From Sphingomonas japonica (GTDB lineage: Bacteria; Pseudomonadota; Alphaproteobacteria; Sphingomonadales; Sphingomonadaceae): DNA of 64,000 nt. The notes beneath the pieces were generated by a model that worked only from the letters and a program-made list of their open reading frames with translations, did no database searches and was not told where the DNA came from. Positions within the stretch are counted from its first letter, which is position 1. Every line of letters begins with the position of its first letter. The position numbers and the translations under genes are program-made. Of the stretch, positions 9,219-17,563 are shown in pieces. The stretch covers positions 744,001 to 808,000 of the forward strand of contig NZ_VDYR01000001.1 in NCBI RefSeq assembly GCF_006346325.1, in the 5' to 3' direction.

Positions 9219-9232
9219 ATAAGCACGCTTAT
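9219..9232. promoter_or_regulatory. Operator-like inverted repeat for the MarR regulator
   Basis: ATAAGC-AC-GCTTAT is a perfect 6-2-6 dyad 14 bases upstream of the marR ATG. It sits in an AT-rich patch in the divergent gap between marR and a GFA-family gene. MarR proteins bind short dyads at their own promoters, so autoregulation is the natural reading. Binding itself is inferred. Confidence 0.6.
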
Positions 9233-9279
9233 CGATTTCCAGCGATCATGACGCGGTGCGGCAAAGGGAGGCCAGGTTG

Positions 9280-9720
9280 ATGGAGGAAAAGGCCGGTGGC
9301 TGCCAATGCGGGCGTATCCGCTACAGCGTGCGGATCGAGGATCACGACGCCTATCTTTGCCACTGCCGCATGTGCCAGCGGGCGACCGGCGGCGTCTCGA
9401 TCGCGTTCAAGAGCGTCGCCAAGGCGGCGCTCACCTGGCAGCACGAGCCAGACTGGTACCGGTCTTCGCTGATCGCTCGGCGGCCGTTCTGCTCGGCTTG
9501 CGGGACGCCGCTGGGCTTTGCCTTTCCCGACAGCGACGCCATGGACTTGACCGTCGGGAGCTTCGATGACCCTTCGGCGTTTCGCCCGGTTCGGCATTAT
9601 GCGACCGAGAGCATGCACGAGGCGTCGATCGATACGCGCACGCTGCCGCGGATACGAAGTGAGGAGAATGCGAATGTCGTCCAGCGCTGGATCGACGCCT
9701 GCGGCAAGCCGCCCGATTGA
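9280..9720 (+). CDS. GFA family zinc protein (second copy)
   Basis: The 146-residue protein has the same GFA cysteine layout as the protein at 5642: GGCQCGRIRYSV, CHCRMCQRATG and FCSACGTPLGF, implying zinc binding. The ATG at 9280 has AGGGAGG (9265-9271) at good spacing. An upstream in-frame GTG (9256) adds non-conserved residues. The downstream hydrolase gene starts inside its 3' end, so the two form a small operon divergent from marR. The catalytic role is unproven. Confidence 0.88.
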   Translation: MEEKAGGCQCGRIRYSVRIEDHDAYLCHCRMCQRATGGVSIAFKSVAKAALTWQHEPDWYRSSLIARRPFCSACGTPLGFAFPDSDAMDLTVGSFDDPSAFRPVRHYATESMHEASIDTRTLPRIRSEENANVVQRWIDACGKPPD

Positions 9721-10474
9721 GACGCACGGCTATGCCGGGTTTGACGGCGCGCCGCTGGTCTATCATGAAGTCGGGGAGGGGCGGCCGGTGGTGCTGCTCC
9801 ACGGCTATTTTTCGGACGCACGGACCAACTGGATCCGATACGGCCATGCCGAGACGATCGCTGCGGCGGGTTTCCGGGTGATCCTGCCGGACCTTCGAGC
9901 GCATGGCGAGAGCGCCCGTCCGCACGATGCGGCCGCCTATCCGGCCGATGCGCTGGCAATGGATGGCGAAGCGCTGATCGCAGCGCTTGGCATCGAGGAC
10001 TATGATCTCGGCGGCTATTCGCTCGGCGCGCGGACGGTGGTGCGCATGCTCGATCGCGGTATCGCGCCGCCGCCGCGCCGGGTCGTCCTGGCGGGAATGG
10101 GCCTGGAGGGCTTGCTTGACACCCAGGCGCGTGCCGGCCATTTCCGTAACATTCTGACCAATCTTGGAAGTTTCGAGCGGGGTACGCCGGAATGGATGGC
10201 CGAGGCGTTCCTGAAGACCACCAAAGGCGATCCCCAGGCACTGCTCGGCATTCTCGACACCTTCGTCGATACCCCCATCGAGCGGATCGCAGCGATCCGG
10301 CAGCCGGTACTGGTGCTCGCCGGTCGCGACGATGCCGATAATGGCAGCCACGCTGCGCTCGCCGCCCGGCTGCCCATTGCGGAATTGGTCGAGGTGTCGG
10401 GCGGGCATATGAGCGCCGTGGTCGAGCGCGAGCTGGGGACGGCGATTGCTCGATTTGTTTCAGGCGATCGATGA
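9674..10474 (+). CDS. Alpha/beta hydrolase
   Basis: The 266-residue hydrolase-fold protein has the oxyanion loop region VVLLHGYFSDARTNW, nucleophile elbow GGYSLGARTV (Ser), acid region LVLAGRDDADNG and a C-terminal GGHMSAV His. This order fits the triad of esterases, lactonases and related enzymes, but the substrate cannot be deduced. The ATG at 9674 is preceded by GAGGAG at 9661-9666. It overlaps the preceding GFA gene by 47 bases, so translation is probably coupled. Confidence 0.88.
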   Translation: MSSSAGSTPAASRPIETHGYAGFDGAPLVYHEVGEGRPVVLLHGYFSDARTNWIRYGHAETIAAAGFRVILPDLRAHGESARPHDAAAYPADALAMDGEALIAALGIEDYDLGGYSLGARTVVRMLDRGIAPPPRRVVLAGMGLEGLLDTQARAGHFRNILTNLGSFERGTPEWMAEAFLKTTKGDPQALLGILDTFVDTPIERIAAIRQPVLVLAGRDDADNGSHAALAARLPIAELVEVSGGHMSAVVERELGTAIARFVSGDR

Positions 10475-10693
10475 TCCTCGGGTTCGCTCAGCTGTGGCTC
10501 AATTGCCGCATCGCAACAAAAAACGACGAAACGATTGATAGGCCGGATCAAATTGTCGGCAGCAGGGATCGATTTCCAAATGCGGTGAGTTATGGTGAGG
10601 CGTCGGGATCGGGCAGCGGTCCCGGCGTTTTTAAGCTTTTGACCGTCGGGAAGGGCGGCTCGGGAGTTGGCTTACAGTTCATCAGGGAGTTCG
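10475..10693. other. Gene-free gap after the hydrolase
   Basis: About 220 bases with no supportable gene. A short A-rich stretch (around 10506-10520) is the only local departure in composition. The promoter of the small secreted protein should lie here, but I see no clear box pair. Confidence 0.4.
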
Positions 10694-10987
10694 ATGATGA
10701 CCCACAAAACCACAATCCTGCGCGCCGCCATGATCGCGGGGCTGCTCGGCTCGACCGTAGCGGTGGCATCGGCGCAGCAGACGCGCTCGGCTTCGGCACT
10801 GCCGTCGGCCAACCAGTCGGCTCCGACATCGGGTGTCCGCTCGGCCACGACGCTGCGCAAGAAGAGCGCACTGGGCGGTGAAGCCGTCGTTCCAGCCATC
10901 GCAGCTGCGGCGATTGTCGCTGGCGGGATCTACATCGCGGTCGATGGCAGCGATGACGAGGACGACGGCGTCGACAGCCCAGGCTGA
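10694..10987 (+). CDS. Small exported hypothetical protein with acidic C-terminus
   Basis: I do not recognise this 97-residue protein. It starts with two adjacent ATGs (10694, 10697) after AGGGAG. An N-terminal signal peptide is evident ([20 protein letters not shown], cleavage near ASAQQ). A Ser/Ala/Gln-rich linker follows, then a short hydrophobic stretch ([19 protein letters not shown]) and a very acidic tail ([12 protein letters not shown]). Export with a C-terminal membrane segment or hairpin is likely. A strong terminator follows at once, so it is probably monocistronic. Confidence 0.7.
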   Translation: MMTHKTTILRAAMIAGLLGSTVAVASAQQTRSASALPSANQSAPTSGVRSATTLRKKSALGGEAVVPAIAAAAIVAGGIYIAVDGSDDEDDGVDSPG

Positions 10988-10999
10988 TCGTCGTCTGGC

Positions 11000-11030
11000 A
11001 TGCCCGCCCCGATCCAAGGGGCGGGCATTC
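11000..11030 (+). terminator. Intrinsic terminator after the small exported protein
   Basis: ATGCCCGCCCC (11000-11010) pairs perfectly with GGGGCGGGCAT (11018-11028) over a 7-base loop. A short, imperfect T-containing tail follows (TTCCCCTT). The stem is strong but the T-run weak, which is common in GC-rich genomes. Confidence 0.75.
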
Positions 11031-11136
11031 CCCTTGTCACACGGTAAATGCGCTGGTACATGCGCCACGTCACGCTGCGGGCAATGCCTGCGGCGTTTTG
11101 GTTTTTACGATCTTTCGACTGGAGTTTCTCGCCCTC

Positions 11137-11343
11137 ATGCAGATCATCGTTCGCGACAATAATGTCGACCAGGCTCTCCGCGCGCTGAAGAAGAAGTTGC
11201 AGCGCGAAGGCGTGTATCGCGAGATGAAGCTGCGCCGGCATTATGAGAAGCCCAGCGAGAAGCGGGCTCGCGAGCGTGCCGCTGCGGTCCGCCGCGCGCG
11301 CAAGATGGAGCGTAAGCGCATGGAGCGTGACGGCGCCCGGTGA
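11137..11343 (+). CDS. rpsU: 30S ribosomal protein S21
   Basis: Small-subunit protein involved in translation initiation. The 68-residue sequence opens [20 protein letters not shown] and ends in a strongly basic helix ([20 protein letters not shown]), as in alphaproteobacterial S21. The ATG at 11137 matches the conserved start. The nearest SD-like GGAG is at 11121-11124, rather far. The frame open from 11098 is not conserved. A clean terminator follows, so the gene is probably monocistronic. Confidence 0.95.
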   Translation: MQIIVRDNNVDQALRALKKKLQREGVYREMKLRRHYEKPSEKRARERAAAVRRARKMERKRMERDGAR

Positions 11344-11349
11344 TTCAGC

Positions 11350-11373
11350 AAGCCGCCCGGTCCGGGCGGCTTT
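11350..11373 (+). terminator. Intrinsic terminator after rpsU
   Basis: AAGCCGCCC (11350-11358) pairs with GGGCGGCTT (11364-11372) around a GGTCC loop and runs into TTT. It starts 7 bases after the rpsU stop codon. Confidence 0.85.
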
Positions 11374-11447
11374 GCGTCCCGCATGCCAGGGTGCCTTTCT
11401 CAGCGGCAAACCCTCACGTCTTTTCTGCCTTTAGCGAGTAGCGTTCG

Positions 11448-12071
11448 ATGTCGGTAACTGCCGTTCCAATCGCGCCCACCAAGCGGGGCTATGTCGTCTG
11501 GCTGTGGATCGGCATCCTCGTCGCGGCGGTCGCGGCGGTTTTGCTGGCGGTGACGGGCACCGCGGCGGTGGTCGCCAGGCAGGGCGACAACGCACAGTTC
11601 CTCGCCTGGAATGCTGGGCAGCCGGGGGTAGAGACCACGGCGTCGGGCCTTCAATACCGGGTGATCGAAGCCGGCGATGGGGCGACACCCACCGATACCG
11701 ACATCACCCTAGTCAATTACGCCGGATCGCTGCGCGATGGGACGCCGTTCGACGCCAGCCAGCAGCCCACGCCGATGTCGCCCAAGCAGGTGGTGCCGGG
11801 GTTCGGCGAGGGTCTGAAGCTGATGCCGAAGGGTTCAAAGTATCGGTTCTGGATCAAGCCCGAACTGGCCTATGGCGCCGATCCGCAGACCGATCCGCAG
11901 ACCGGACGCGATGTCATTCCCGGCAATTCGGTGCTGGTATTCGATGTCGAGATGGTAGATTTCGTGTCGGAAGCCCTCCTTCGCCAGACGCAGATGCAGC
12001 AGCAATTGCAGCAGCAGCTTCCCGGCGGCACGTCCGGCGCAGGCACACCGCCCATGCCGGGCCAGCGCTGA
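11448..12071 (+). CDS. FKBP-type peptidyl-prolyl cis-trans isomerase, membrane-anchored
   Basis: Catalyses proline isomerisation during folding, here probably on the periplasmic side. The 207 residues comprise a short cytoplasmic head, one membrane helix (VVWLWIGILVAAVAAVLLAV, about 15-35), and an FKBP domain (about 62-170). That domain includes TASGLQYRVIEAGDG, VNYAGSLRDGTPFD and VIPGNSVLVFDVEMVDF. A Gln/Gly/Pro-rich tail (QMQQQLQQQLPGG) follows. The helix lacks an obvious cleavage site, so I favour an anchor over a signal peptide. Confidence 0.92.
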   Translation: MSVTAVPIAPTKRGYVVWLWIGILVAAVAAVLLAVTGTAAVVARQGDNAQFLAWNAGQPGVETTASGLQYRVIEAGDGATPTDTDITLVNYAGSLRDGTPFDASQQPTPMSPKQVVPGFGEGLKLMPKGSKYRFWIKPELAYGADPQTDPQTGRDVIPGNSVLVFDVEMVDFVSEALLRQTQMQQQLQQQLPGGTSGAGTPPMPGQR

Positions 12072-12086
12072 TCGTCCCAGGTTGAA

Positions 12087-12114
12087 CCGATCCGCCAAAT
12101 CGCGGATCGTCGGT
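12087..12114 (+). terminator. Possible terminator after the FKBP gene
   Basis: CGATCCGC (12088-12095) pairs perfectly with GCGGATCG (12102-12109) over a 6-base loop, with further outer pairing of AACC and GGTT across a small bulge. TTTTG lies a few bases downstream (12118-12122), so termination is plausible but not certain. The remaining 150 bases up to cydA hold no gene and must contain the cyd promoter. I saw no convincing FNR box. Confidence 0.5.
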
Positions 12115-12258
12115 TGAGTTTTGTGTCGCACTGCACCATATGACGGGCACTGCGGAGCCGGCCACGGGGCGCGACCGATAGCGCGGAAGATAAGACCGGA
12201 CACCGTTCAAGCGAACCTCCCTCGATCCCGGGGGAAATGACCGCCTGCGGAGTCTGAC

Positions 12259-13764
12259 ATGTTCGACGGTTTCGACGCCCTTGTGCTCGCGCGCATCCAG
12301 TTCGCGTTCACCGTCAGCTTTCATTTCATCTTCCCCGCCTTTTCGATCGGGCTCGCCAGCTATCTGATGGTGCTGGAGGGTCTGTGGCTGCGCACCGGCA
12401 AGGCGCTCTACCTCGACCTGTTTCGCTTCTGGGTGAAGATCTTCGCGGTCGCGTTCGCGATGGGCGTCGTTTCGGGCATCGTCATGTCGTACCAGTTCGG
12501 CACCAACTGGTCGGTATTCTCGGACAAGGCCGGGCCGGTGATCGGCCCGCTAATGGCCTATGAAGTGCTTACCGCCTTCTTCCTGGAAGCGGGCTTTCTC
12601 GGCGTGATGCTCTTCGGGATGAACAAGGTCGGGAGGAAGCTGCACTTCGCTGCCACCTGCATGGTCGCGCTGGGCACCTTCATTTCCGCCTTCTGGATTC
12701 TCAGCGTCAACAGCTGGATGCACACGCCGACCGGCTTCGCGATCAACGACGATGGCCAGTTCGTCGTCGCGGGATCGTGGTTCGACGTGATATTCAACCC
12801 CAGCTTCCCCTATCGTCTCGTGCATACGGTCATCGCTGCCTATCTGACGACGGCGCTGGTCGTCGGCGGGGTAGGGGCATGGCATCTGCTGCGTGCGCGA
12901 GCAGGCAAGGGCGCCGCAGATACCGATGCCGACGATCCTCCCGCCACCAAAGGCGATGGCGACCATCCGTCGATCGTCGGTGCGCGCAAGATGTTCTCGA
13001 TGGCGATGTGGATGGCGGCGATCGTCGCGCCGATCCAGATCGTCGCCGGCGACTTCCACGGCCTCAACACGCTCGAGCATCAGCCTGCCAAGGTCATGGC
13101 GATGGAAGGCCATTATGAGAGCCATCCCAACGGCGCACCCCTGATCCTGTTCGGTATTCCAAACCCCGCCGAGAAGCGCGTCGATTACGCGATCGAGATT
13201 CCCAAGGCGTCGTCGCTGATCCTCAAGCACGATCCCGACGCCCCGCTGGCCGGGCTCGATACCGTGCCCGACGATCGCGAACCGCCGGTATGGATCGTGT
13301 TCTGGTCGTTCCGGATCATGGTGGGGATCGGCATGGCGATGCTGGCGCTGGGCGTATGGAGCCTGCTGGCACGGCTGCGCGGACGGCTGTACGAATGGCC
13401 GTGGCTGCACCGCGCGGCGGTGGCGATGGCGCCGTCGGGCTTTGTCGCGGTGATTGCCGGATGGATCACCACCGAAGTCGGGCGCCAGCCATTCACCGTC
13501 TATGGCTTCCTCACCACCGCGCAAAGCGCGTCGCCGCTCGCCGCGCCTGCGGTCGGCGCATCGCTGATCGCCTTCGTCATCGTCTATTTCGCCGTGTTCG
13601 GTTTCGGCACCTGGTACATCCTCAAGCTGATGGGCAAGGGCGTGCAGCAGCACGAGGACGACCTGGCCGATGACGGTCCGATCCGCAGCGCCGGCATCAC
13701 CCCCGGTCCGCATCAGGGGGCCGGACATGGCGAAGCGGCTCCGCGCATGGTGCCCGCCGAATGA
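12259..13764 (+). CDS. cydA: Cytochrome bd-type (cyanide-insensitive) ubiquinol oxidase subunit I
   Basis: Quinol-oxidising subunit of a bd-family terminal oxidase in the inner membrane. The 501-residue protein begins LARIQFAFTVSFHFIFPAFSIG, carrying the axial haem His. It contains GVVSGIVMSYQFGTNW and the C-terminal GWITTEVGRQPFTVYG. The Q-loop is of the short kind seen in cyanide-insensitive oxidases. It overlaps cydB by 4 bases (ATGA), and a DUF2474-type third subunit follows. The complex supports respiration at low oxygen or when haem-copper oxidases are blocked. Confidence 0.96.
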   Translation: MFDGFDALVLARIQFAFTVSFHFIFPAFSIGLASYLMVLEGLWLRTGKALYLDLFRFWVKIFAVAFAMGVVSGIVMSYQFGTNWSVFSDKAGPVIGPLMAYEVLTAFFLEAGFLGVMLFGMNKVGRKLHFAATCMVALGTFISAFWILSVNSWMHTPTGFAINDDGQFVVAGSWFDVIFNPSFPYRLVHTVIAAYLTTALVVGGVGAWHLLRARAGKGAADTDADDPPATKGDGDHPSIVGARKMFSMAMWMAAIVAPIQIVAGDFHGLNTLEHQPAKVMAMEGHYESHPNGAPLILFGIPNPAEKRVDYAIEIPKASSLILKHDPDAPLAGLDTVPDDREPPVWIVFWSFRIMVGIGMAMLALGVWSLLARLRGRLYEWPWLHRAAVAMAPSGFVAVIAGWITTEVGRQPFTVYGFLTTAQSASPLAAPAVGASLIAFVIVYFAVFGFGTWYILKLMGKGVQQHEDDLADDGPIRSAGITPGPHQGAGHGEAAPRMVPAE

Positions 13765-14768
13765 CCTATGACTTCGATCTCGCCACGGTCTGGGCGTTCA
13801 TCATCGCCTTCGCGGTCTTCGCCTATGTCGTGATGGACGGCTTCGACCTTGGCATCGGCATCCTGTTTCCGGCATTCGATGTCGGCGAGGAACGCGACAA
13901 GGCGATGAACTCGATCGCGCCGGTGTGGGACGGCAACGAAACCTGGCTGGTGCTGGGTGGCGGCGGATTGTTCGCCGCGTTCCCGCTGGCCTATGCGATC
14001 ATCCTGCCGGCGCTGTACCCGCCGCTGATCGCGATGCTGCTCGCGCTGGTGTTCCGCGGCGTCGCGTTCGAGTTTCGCTGGCGCGATCCCGGGCATCGCC
14101 GCTGGTGGGATTTCGCCTTCACCGCCGGATCGGTGATGGCCGCGTTCGCGCAAGGCGTGGCGCTGGGCGCGTTGCTGCAAGGTATCGACGTCGACGGCCG
14201 CGCCTATGGCGGGGCGTGGCTCGACTGGCTGACACCGTTCAGCGTGCTCACCGGAGTGAGCGTGGTGATCGGCTATGGCCTGCTCGGCGCGACGTGGCTG
14301 ATCTGGAAGACCGACGGCCGTGCGCAGGAGCATGCCTATCGCCTCGCGCGCAGGCTGTTCCCCGCGACGCTGGCAGCGATCGTCGCCGTCAGCCTGATGA
14401 CGCTGACGCTGGACTTCGAATATCGTGCCAAGTGGCTAGACTACCCCGCCATCCTGCTGACCGCGCAGGTGCCGATCCTGACCGCGATCATCGCCTTCGC
14501 CTATCAGCGCTCGCTGAGGAAGAAGCGGGAGGGCAGGCCGTTCCTGCTGGCACTGGCGCTGTTCCTCATGAGCTTCATCGGGCTGGGCATCAGTATGTTT
14601 CCGTACATCGTTCCCGATCAGGTAACGATCTGGGACGCCGCCGCGCCGGAGGCAAGCCAGTGGTTCATGCTGGTCGGCGCCGGGGTGCTGATCCCGGTCA
14701 TCCTCGTCTACACCGCGTTCGCCTATTGGGTATTCCGCGGCAAGGTCGATGCGTCGGGCTATCATTGA
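13761..14768 (+). CDS. cydB: Cytochrome bd-type ubiquinol oxidase subunit II
   Basis: Second membrane subunit of the oxidase, 335 residues with about eight or nine helices. The conserved opening is WAFIIAFAVFAYVVMDGFDLGIGILFP followed by WDGNETWLVLGGGGLFAAFP, typical of CydB/CioB. It starts inside the cydA stop codon and ends one base into the small third subunit, so the three genes are translated as a tight unit. Confidence 0.96.
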   Translation: MTYDFDLATVWAFIIAFAVFAYVVMDGFDLGIGILFPAFDVGEERDKAMNSIAPVWDGNETWLVLGGGGLFAAFPLAYAIILPALYPPLIAMLLALVFRGVAFEFRWRDPGHRRWWDFAFTAGSVMAAFAQGVALGALLQGIDVDGRAYGGAWLDWLTPFSVLTGVSVVIGYGLLGATWLIWKTDGRAQEHAYRLARRLFPATLAAIVAVSLMTLTLDFEYRAKWLDYPAILLTAQVPILTAIIAFAYQRSLRKKREGRPFLLALALFLMSFIGLGISMFPYIVPDQVTIWDAAAPEASQWFMLVGAGVLIPVILVYTAFAYWVFRGKVDASGYH

Positions 14769-14890
14769 TGCAGGGGGACGCGCCGGGGCCGCTGTCGAAG
14801 CGGCTCGCCTGGATGGCCGCGATCTGGGCGATGAGCGTCGCGGTGCTGGGGGTTGTCGCCTGGGGGATACGGACGTGGCTCAACCACTAA
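14768..14890 (+). CDS. DUF2474-type small subunit of the bd oxidase (CydX-like)
   Basis: A 40-residue protein starting in the last base of the cydB stop (TGATG). It has one hydrophobic helix, MAAIWAMSVAVLGVVAWGI, between a charged head and a short basic tail ending WLNH. Size, position after cydB and single helix match the DUF2474/CydX-like subunits that stabilise bd oxidases. The assignment rests on context and shape, since the sequence is too short for more. Confidence 0.82.
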   Translation: MQGDAPGPLSKRLAWMAAIWAMSVAVLGVVAWGIRTWLNH

Positions 14891-14910
14891 TTCTACGCGA
14901 TTGAAGCGCT

Positions 14911-14935
14911 CCCGTTCGTGTCGAGCGAAGTCGAG
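14911..14935. repeat. Solo arm of the SGP palindromic repeat family (named here)
   Basis: CCGTTCGTGTCGAGCGAAG and the bases after it (to 14935) match one arm of the inverted repeats found in valS (52479-52555) and in three intergenic gaps. Only one arm is recognisable here, in the 76-base gap between the convergent cyd operon and trpS. Confidence 0.7.
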
Positions 14936-14966
14936 CCATGCTGTGAAATGTGTGCAGGATCGCGCT

Positions 14967-15971
14967 CTAAACCTGCAACCCCACGGCCTCCTGCGCCGCG
15001 CGCAGCGTGGGCGCCGCCACCGCCCGCGCCTTCGCTGCACCCTTGGCGAGTTCCGCCCCGACCATCGTTCGATCGTCCAGCAACCGCACCAGCCGCTCGC
15101 GGATCGGCCCCAGCACGGCGATCGCGAGGTCGGCGAGGGCTGGCTTGAAGCTGCCGAAACCTTGCCCGGCAAACTCCTCGACCACCGATTGCGGCGACCG
15201 GTCGGCAAGTGCCGCGTAGACCGTCACCAGGTTGCGCGCCTCGACCCGCTCGCCCAGCGCATCGAAGCTGTCGGGCAGCGGTTCCGCGTCGGTGCGCGCC
15301 TTGCGAAACTTCTGCGCGATCGCATCGTCGGCATCGATCAGGTTGATGCGGCTCATGTCCGATGGATCGGACTTGGACATCTTCGCCGTCCCGTCACGCA
15401 GGCTCATGATCCGCGGCGCCGCTTGCGACACCAACGGCGCGGGTAGGGGGAACAAATCGACCTCGAAGTCGGTGTTGAACTTGGTGGCGATGTCGCGTGC
15501 CAGCTCGAGATGCTGCTTCTGGTCCTCGCCCACCGGCACATGCGTTGCGCGGTAGACCAGCACGTCGGCCGCCTGCAGTACCGGATAGGTGAACAGTCCG
15601 ACACTCGCACCTTCTCGGTTCTTGCCGGCCTTGTCCTTCCACTGCGTCATGCGGTTCAGCCAGCCCATCCGCGCCGTGCCGCCCAGGATCCAGCACAGCT
15701 CGCTATGCTCGGGCACGCGCGCCTGATTGAACAGCACGGCCCTGTCCTGGTCGATGCCCGCCGCGAGCAATGTCGCGGCCATCTCGATCGTGGTGTCGGC
15801 AAGCAGCTTAGGGTCGAGCGTCACCGTCAGCGCATGCAGGTCGGCGAGAAAGAAGAACGCATCTTCGCCCGGTGCCAAGGCGTCCTGCATCGCCACCCAC
15901 TGCTTGATCGCACCTAGATAGTTGCCAAGGTGGAGATTGCCGGTGGTCTGGATGCCGGAGACGATACGCAT
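14967..15971 (-). CDS. trpS: Tryptophanyl-tRNA synthetase
   Basis: Class I aminoacyl-tRNA synthetase charging tRNA-Trp. The 334-residue protein starts MRIVSGIQTTGNLHLGNYLG, containing the HIGH-type signature as HLGN, and has the KMSKS loop as TAKMSKSDPSD. The open frame extends further upstream, but the ATG at 15971 is the conserved family start and avoids overlapping murJ. It lies 11 bases after the murJ stop, so the two are probably co-transcribed. Confidence 0.97.
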   Translation of the reverse strand: MRIVSGIQTTGNLHLGNYLGAIKQWVAMQDALAPGEDAFFFLADLHALTVTLDPKLLADTTIEMAATLLAAGIDQDRAVLFNQARVPEHSELCWILGGTARMGWLNRMTQWKDKAGKNREGASVGLFTYPVLQAADVLVYRATHVPVGEDQKQHLELARDIATKFNTDFEVDLFPLPAPLVSQAAPRIMSLRDGTAKMSKSDPSDMSRINLIDADDAIAQKFRKARTDAEPLPDSFDALGERVEARNLVTVYAALADRSPQSVVEEFAGQGFGSFKPALADLAIAVLGPIRERLVRLLDDRTMVGAELAKGAAKARAVAAPTLRAAQEAVGLQV

Positions 15972-15982
15972 GGGCTCTCTCT

Positions 15983-17542
15983 TCACGATGAACGGCGCCG
16001 GAGCGCCTTGAGGTCGGCGAGGCGGAACGCGCCGGTGGCGAAGCACGCGATGGCGTAGAGGAGCGTGCCGCTGCCGACCAGCACGATCAGCGGCAGTAGC
16101 GATTCGACCAGGTTGCCGCGCAAATACGGATCGAACAACGGGGTCAGCAGAACCAGCACCGCTCCCATCACCACGGCCGCCAGCGCCAGTCGCGGCAGCC
16201 GCCGCTTCAACCGCGCATCCCCTGCGAAATGCCCACGGCCGCGCAGCGTGCGATAGAGCAGGATCATGTTGACCCACGCCGACACCGCGGTCGCCAGCGG
16301 CGGCCCGATATGGCCGATGGTCGGGATCAGCGCGAGATTACCGATCAGGTTGACCGCGACCGAGATCATCGCGAACCGCACCGGCGTGCGCGTATCCTCG
16401 CGCGCGTAGAAACCGGGCGTCAGAACCTTGATCAGGACATAGGCAGGCAGGCCGAGCGAGAAGACCGCAAGCGCCTGTGCCGACGCCAATGTGTCGGCGG
16501 GCGTGAATGCACCATGCTCGAACAGTCCCCGGACGATCGGCACCGCGCAGGCGAGAAAAGCCACCATCGCGGGCAGCGTCAGCAGCAGCGCGAGTTCGAC
16601 GCCGCGGTTCTGGGTCTCGATCGCTTCGGCATCGCGCCCGCCGCCCAGCTGCCGCGCGATCGTCGGCAGCAGGATCGTGCCCAGCCCGATGCCGATCAGC
16701 CCCAGCGGCAACTGGTTCAGCCGGTCGGCATAATAGATGTACGAGATCGACCCGGCGCTCAGCAGACCGCCGGCCAGCGCGGTCGATACCGCCAGGTTGA
16801 TCTGCATCGCCCCGGCCCCGACCGCGGCGGGCAGGATCAGCCTGAGCAACTGGCGCATGTCGGCGTCGATCTTGGGCATACGCAGGCGGAGCGAGATCCC
16901 CGCCATGCGGCACCCGGCGATCATCCACAGCAGTTGCAGCACACCGCCGACCGTGACGGAGATCGCCTGTACCCGCGCAGTCTCCTCCGGCGTGCCGTGG
17001 AACCACAGCAGCGCGGTGACCATCGCCACGTTGAGCAGGATCGGCGCGGCAGCGTTGACCCAGTAGCGCTCGACCGAATTGAGGATGCCGCCCAGCAACG
17101 CCACCAGCGACATCAGCATCAGATACGGCATGGTGATGCGCGACAGCAGCACCGCAAAGTCGAACTGCGCCGCGGTCGGATTGTCGAACCCGCCCGACAA
17201 CGCCAGCGTCACGGGCCAAGCCGCAGCGATCATCACTGCGGTGAACACCACCAGGATCGGAAACAGCACCGCCAGCGCGGCTTCGGCGAAGCGCAACCCG
17301 ACCGACACGTCGCCGCCGGCTTCGCCGACCTTGCGGCTGAACATCGGCACGAACGCAGCCGAAAACGCGCCCTCGGCAAAGAAGGCGCGGAACATGTTGG
17401 GGAGGCGGAACGCGACCAGAAACGCATCGGATGCGAATCCGGCGCCGACATAGGTGGCCTGCAGCGCGTCGCGGGCCAGCGCCAGAATACGGCTGGCGAG
17501 CGTCAGCCCGCCTACCGATCCCAGCGCCTTGACGAGTTTCAC
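15983..17542 (-). CDS. murJ: Lipid II flippase MurJ
   Basis: Transports lipid-linked peptidoglycan precursor across the inner membrane. The 519-residue, highly hydrophobic protein has about 14 helices and the family opening VGGLTLASRILALARDALQA. It also has RLPNMFRAFFAEGAFSAAFVP and, in mid-protein, YADRLNQLPLGLIGIGLGTILLP, all diagnostic of MurJ/MviN. It is followed by trpS and preceded by secB on the same strand. Confidence 0.96.
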   Translation of the reverse strand: MKLVKALGSVGGLTLASRILALARDALQATYVGAGFASDAFLVAFRLPNMFRAFFAEGAFSAAFVPMFSRKVGEAGGDVSVGLRFAEAALAVLFPILVVFTAVMIAAAWPVTLALSGGFDNPTAAQFDFAVLLSRITMPYLMLMSLVALLGGILNSVERYWVNAAAPILLNVAMVTALLWFHGTPEETARVQAISVTVGGVLQLLWMIAGCRMAGISLRLRMPKIDADMRQLLRLILPAAVGAGAMQINLAVSTALAGGLLSAGSISYIYYADRLNQLPLGLIGIGLGTILLPTIARQLGGGRDAEAIETQNRGVELALLLTLPAMVAFLACAVPIVRGLFEHGAFTPADTLASAQALAVFSLGLPAYVLIKVLTPGFYAREDTRTPVRFAMISVAVNLIGNLALIPTIGHIGPPLATAVSAWVNMILLYRTLRGRGHFAGDARLKRRLPRLALAAVVMGAVLVLLTPLFDPYLRGNLVESLLPLIVLVGSGTLLYAIACFATGAFRLADLKALRRRSS

Positions 17543-17563
17543 CCTAGCGCCCCCCGGCCGGGA

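Noticed and set aside
12120..12258. An FNR or ArcA site upstream of the bd-type oxidase
   Set aside because: I looked for a TTGAT-N4-ATCAA-like dyad and found none close enough to report.
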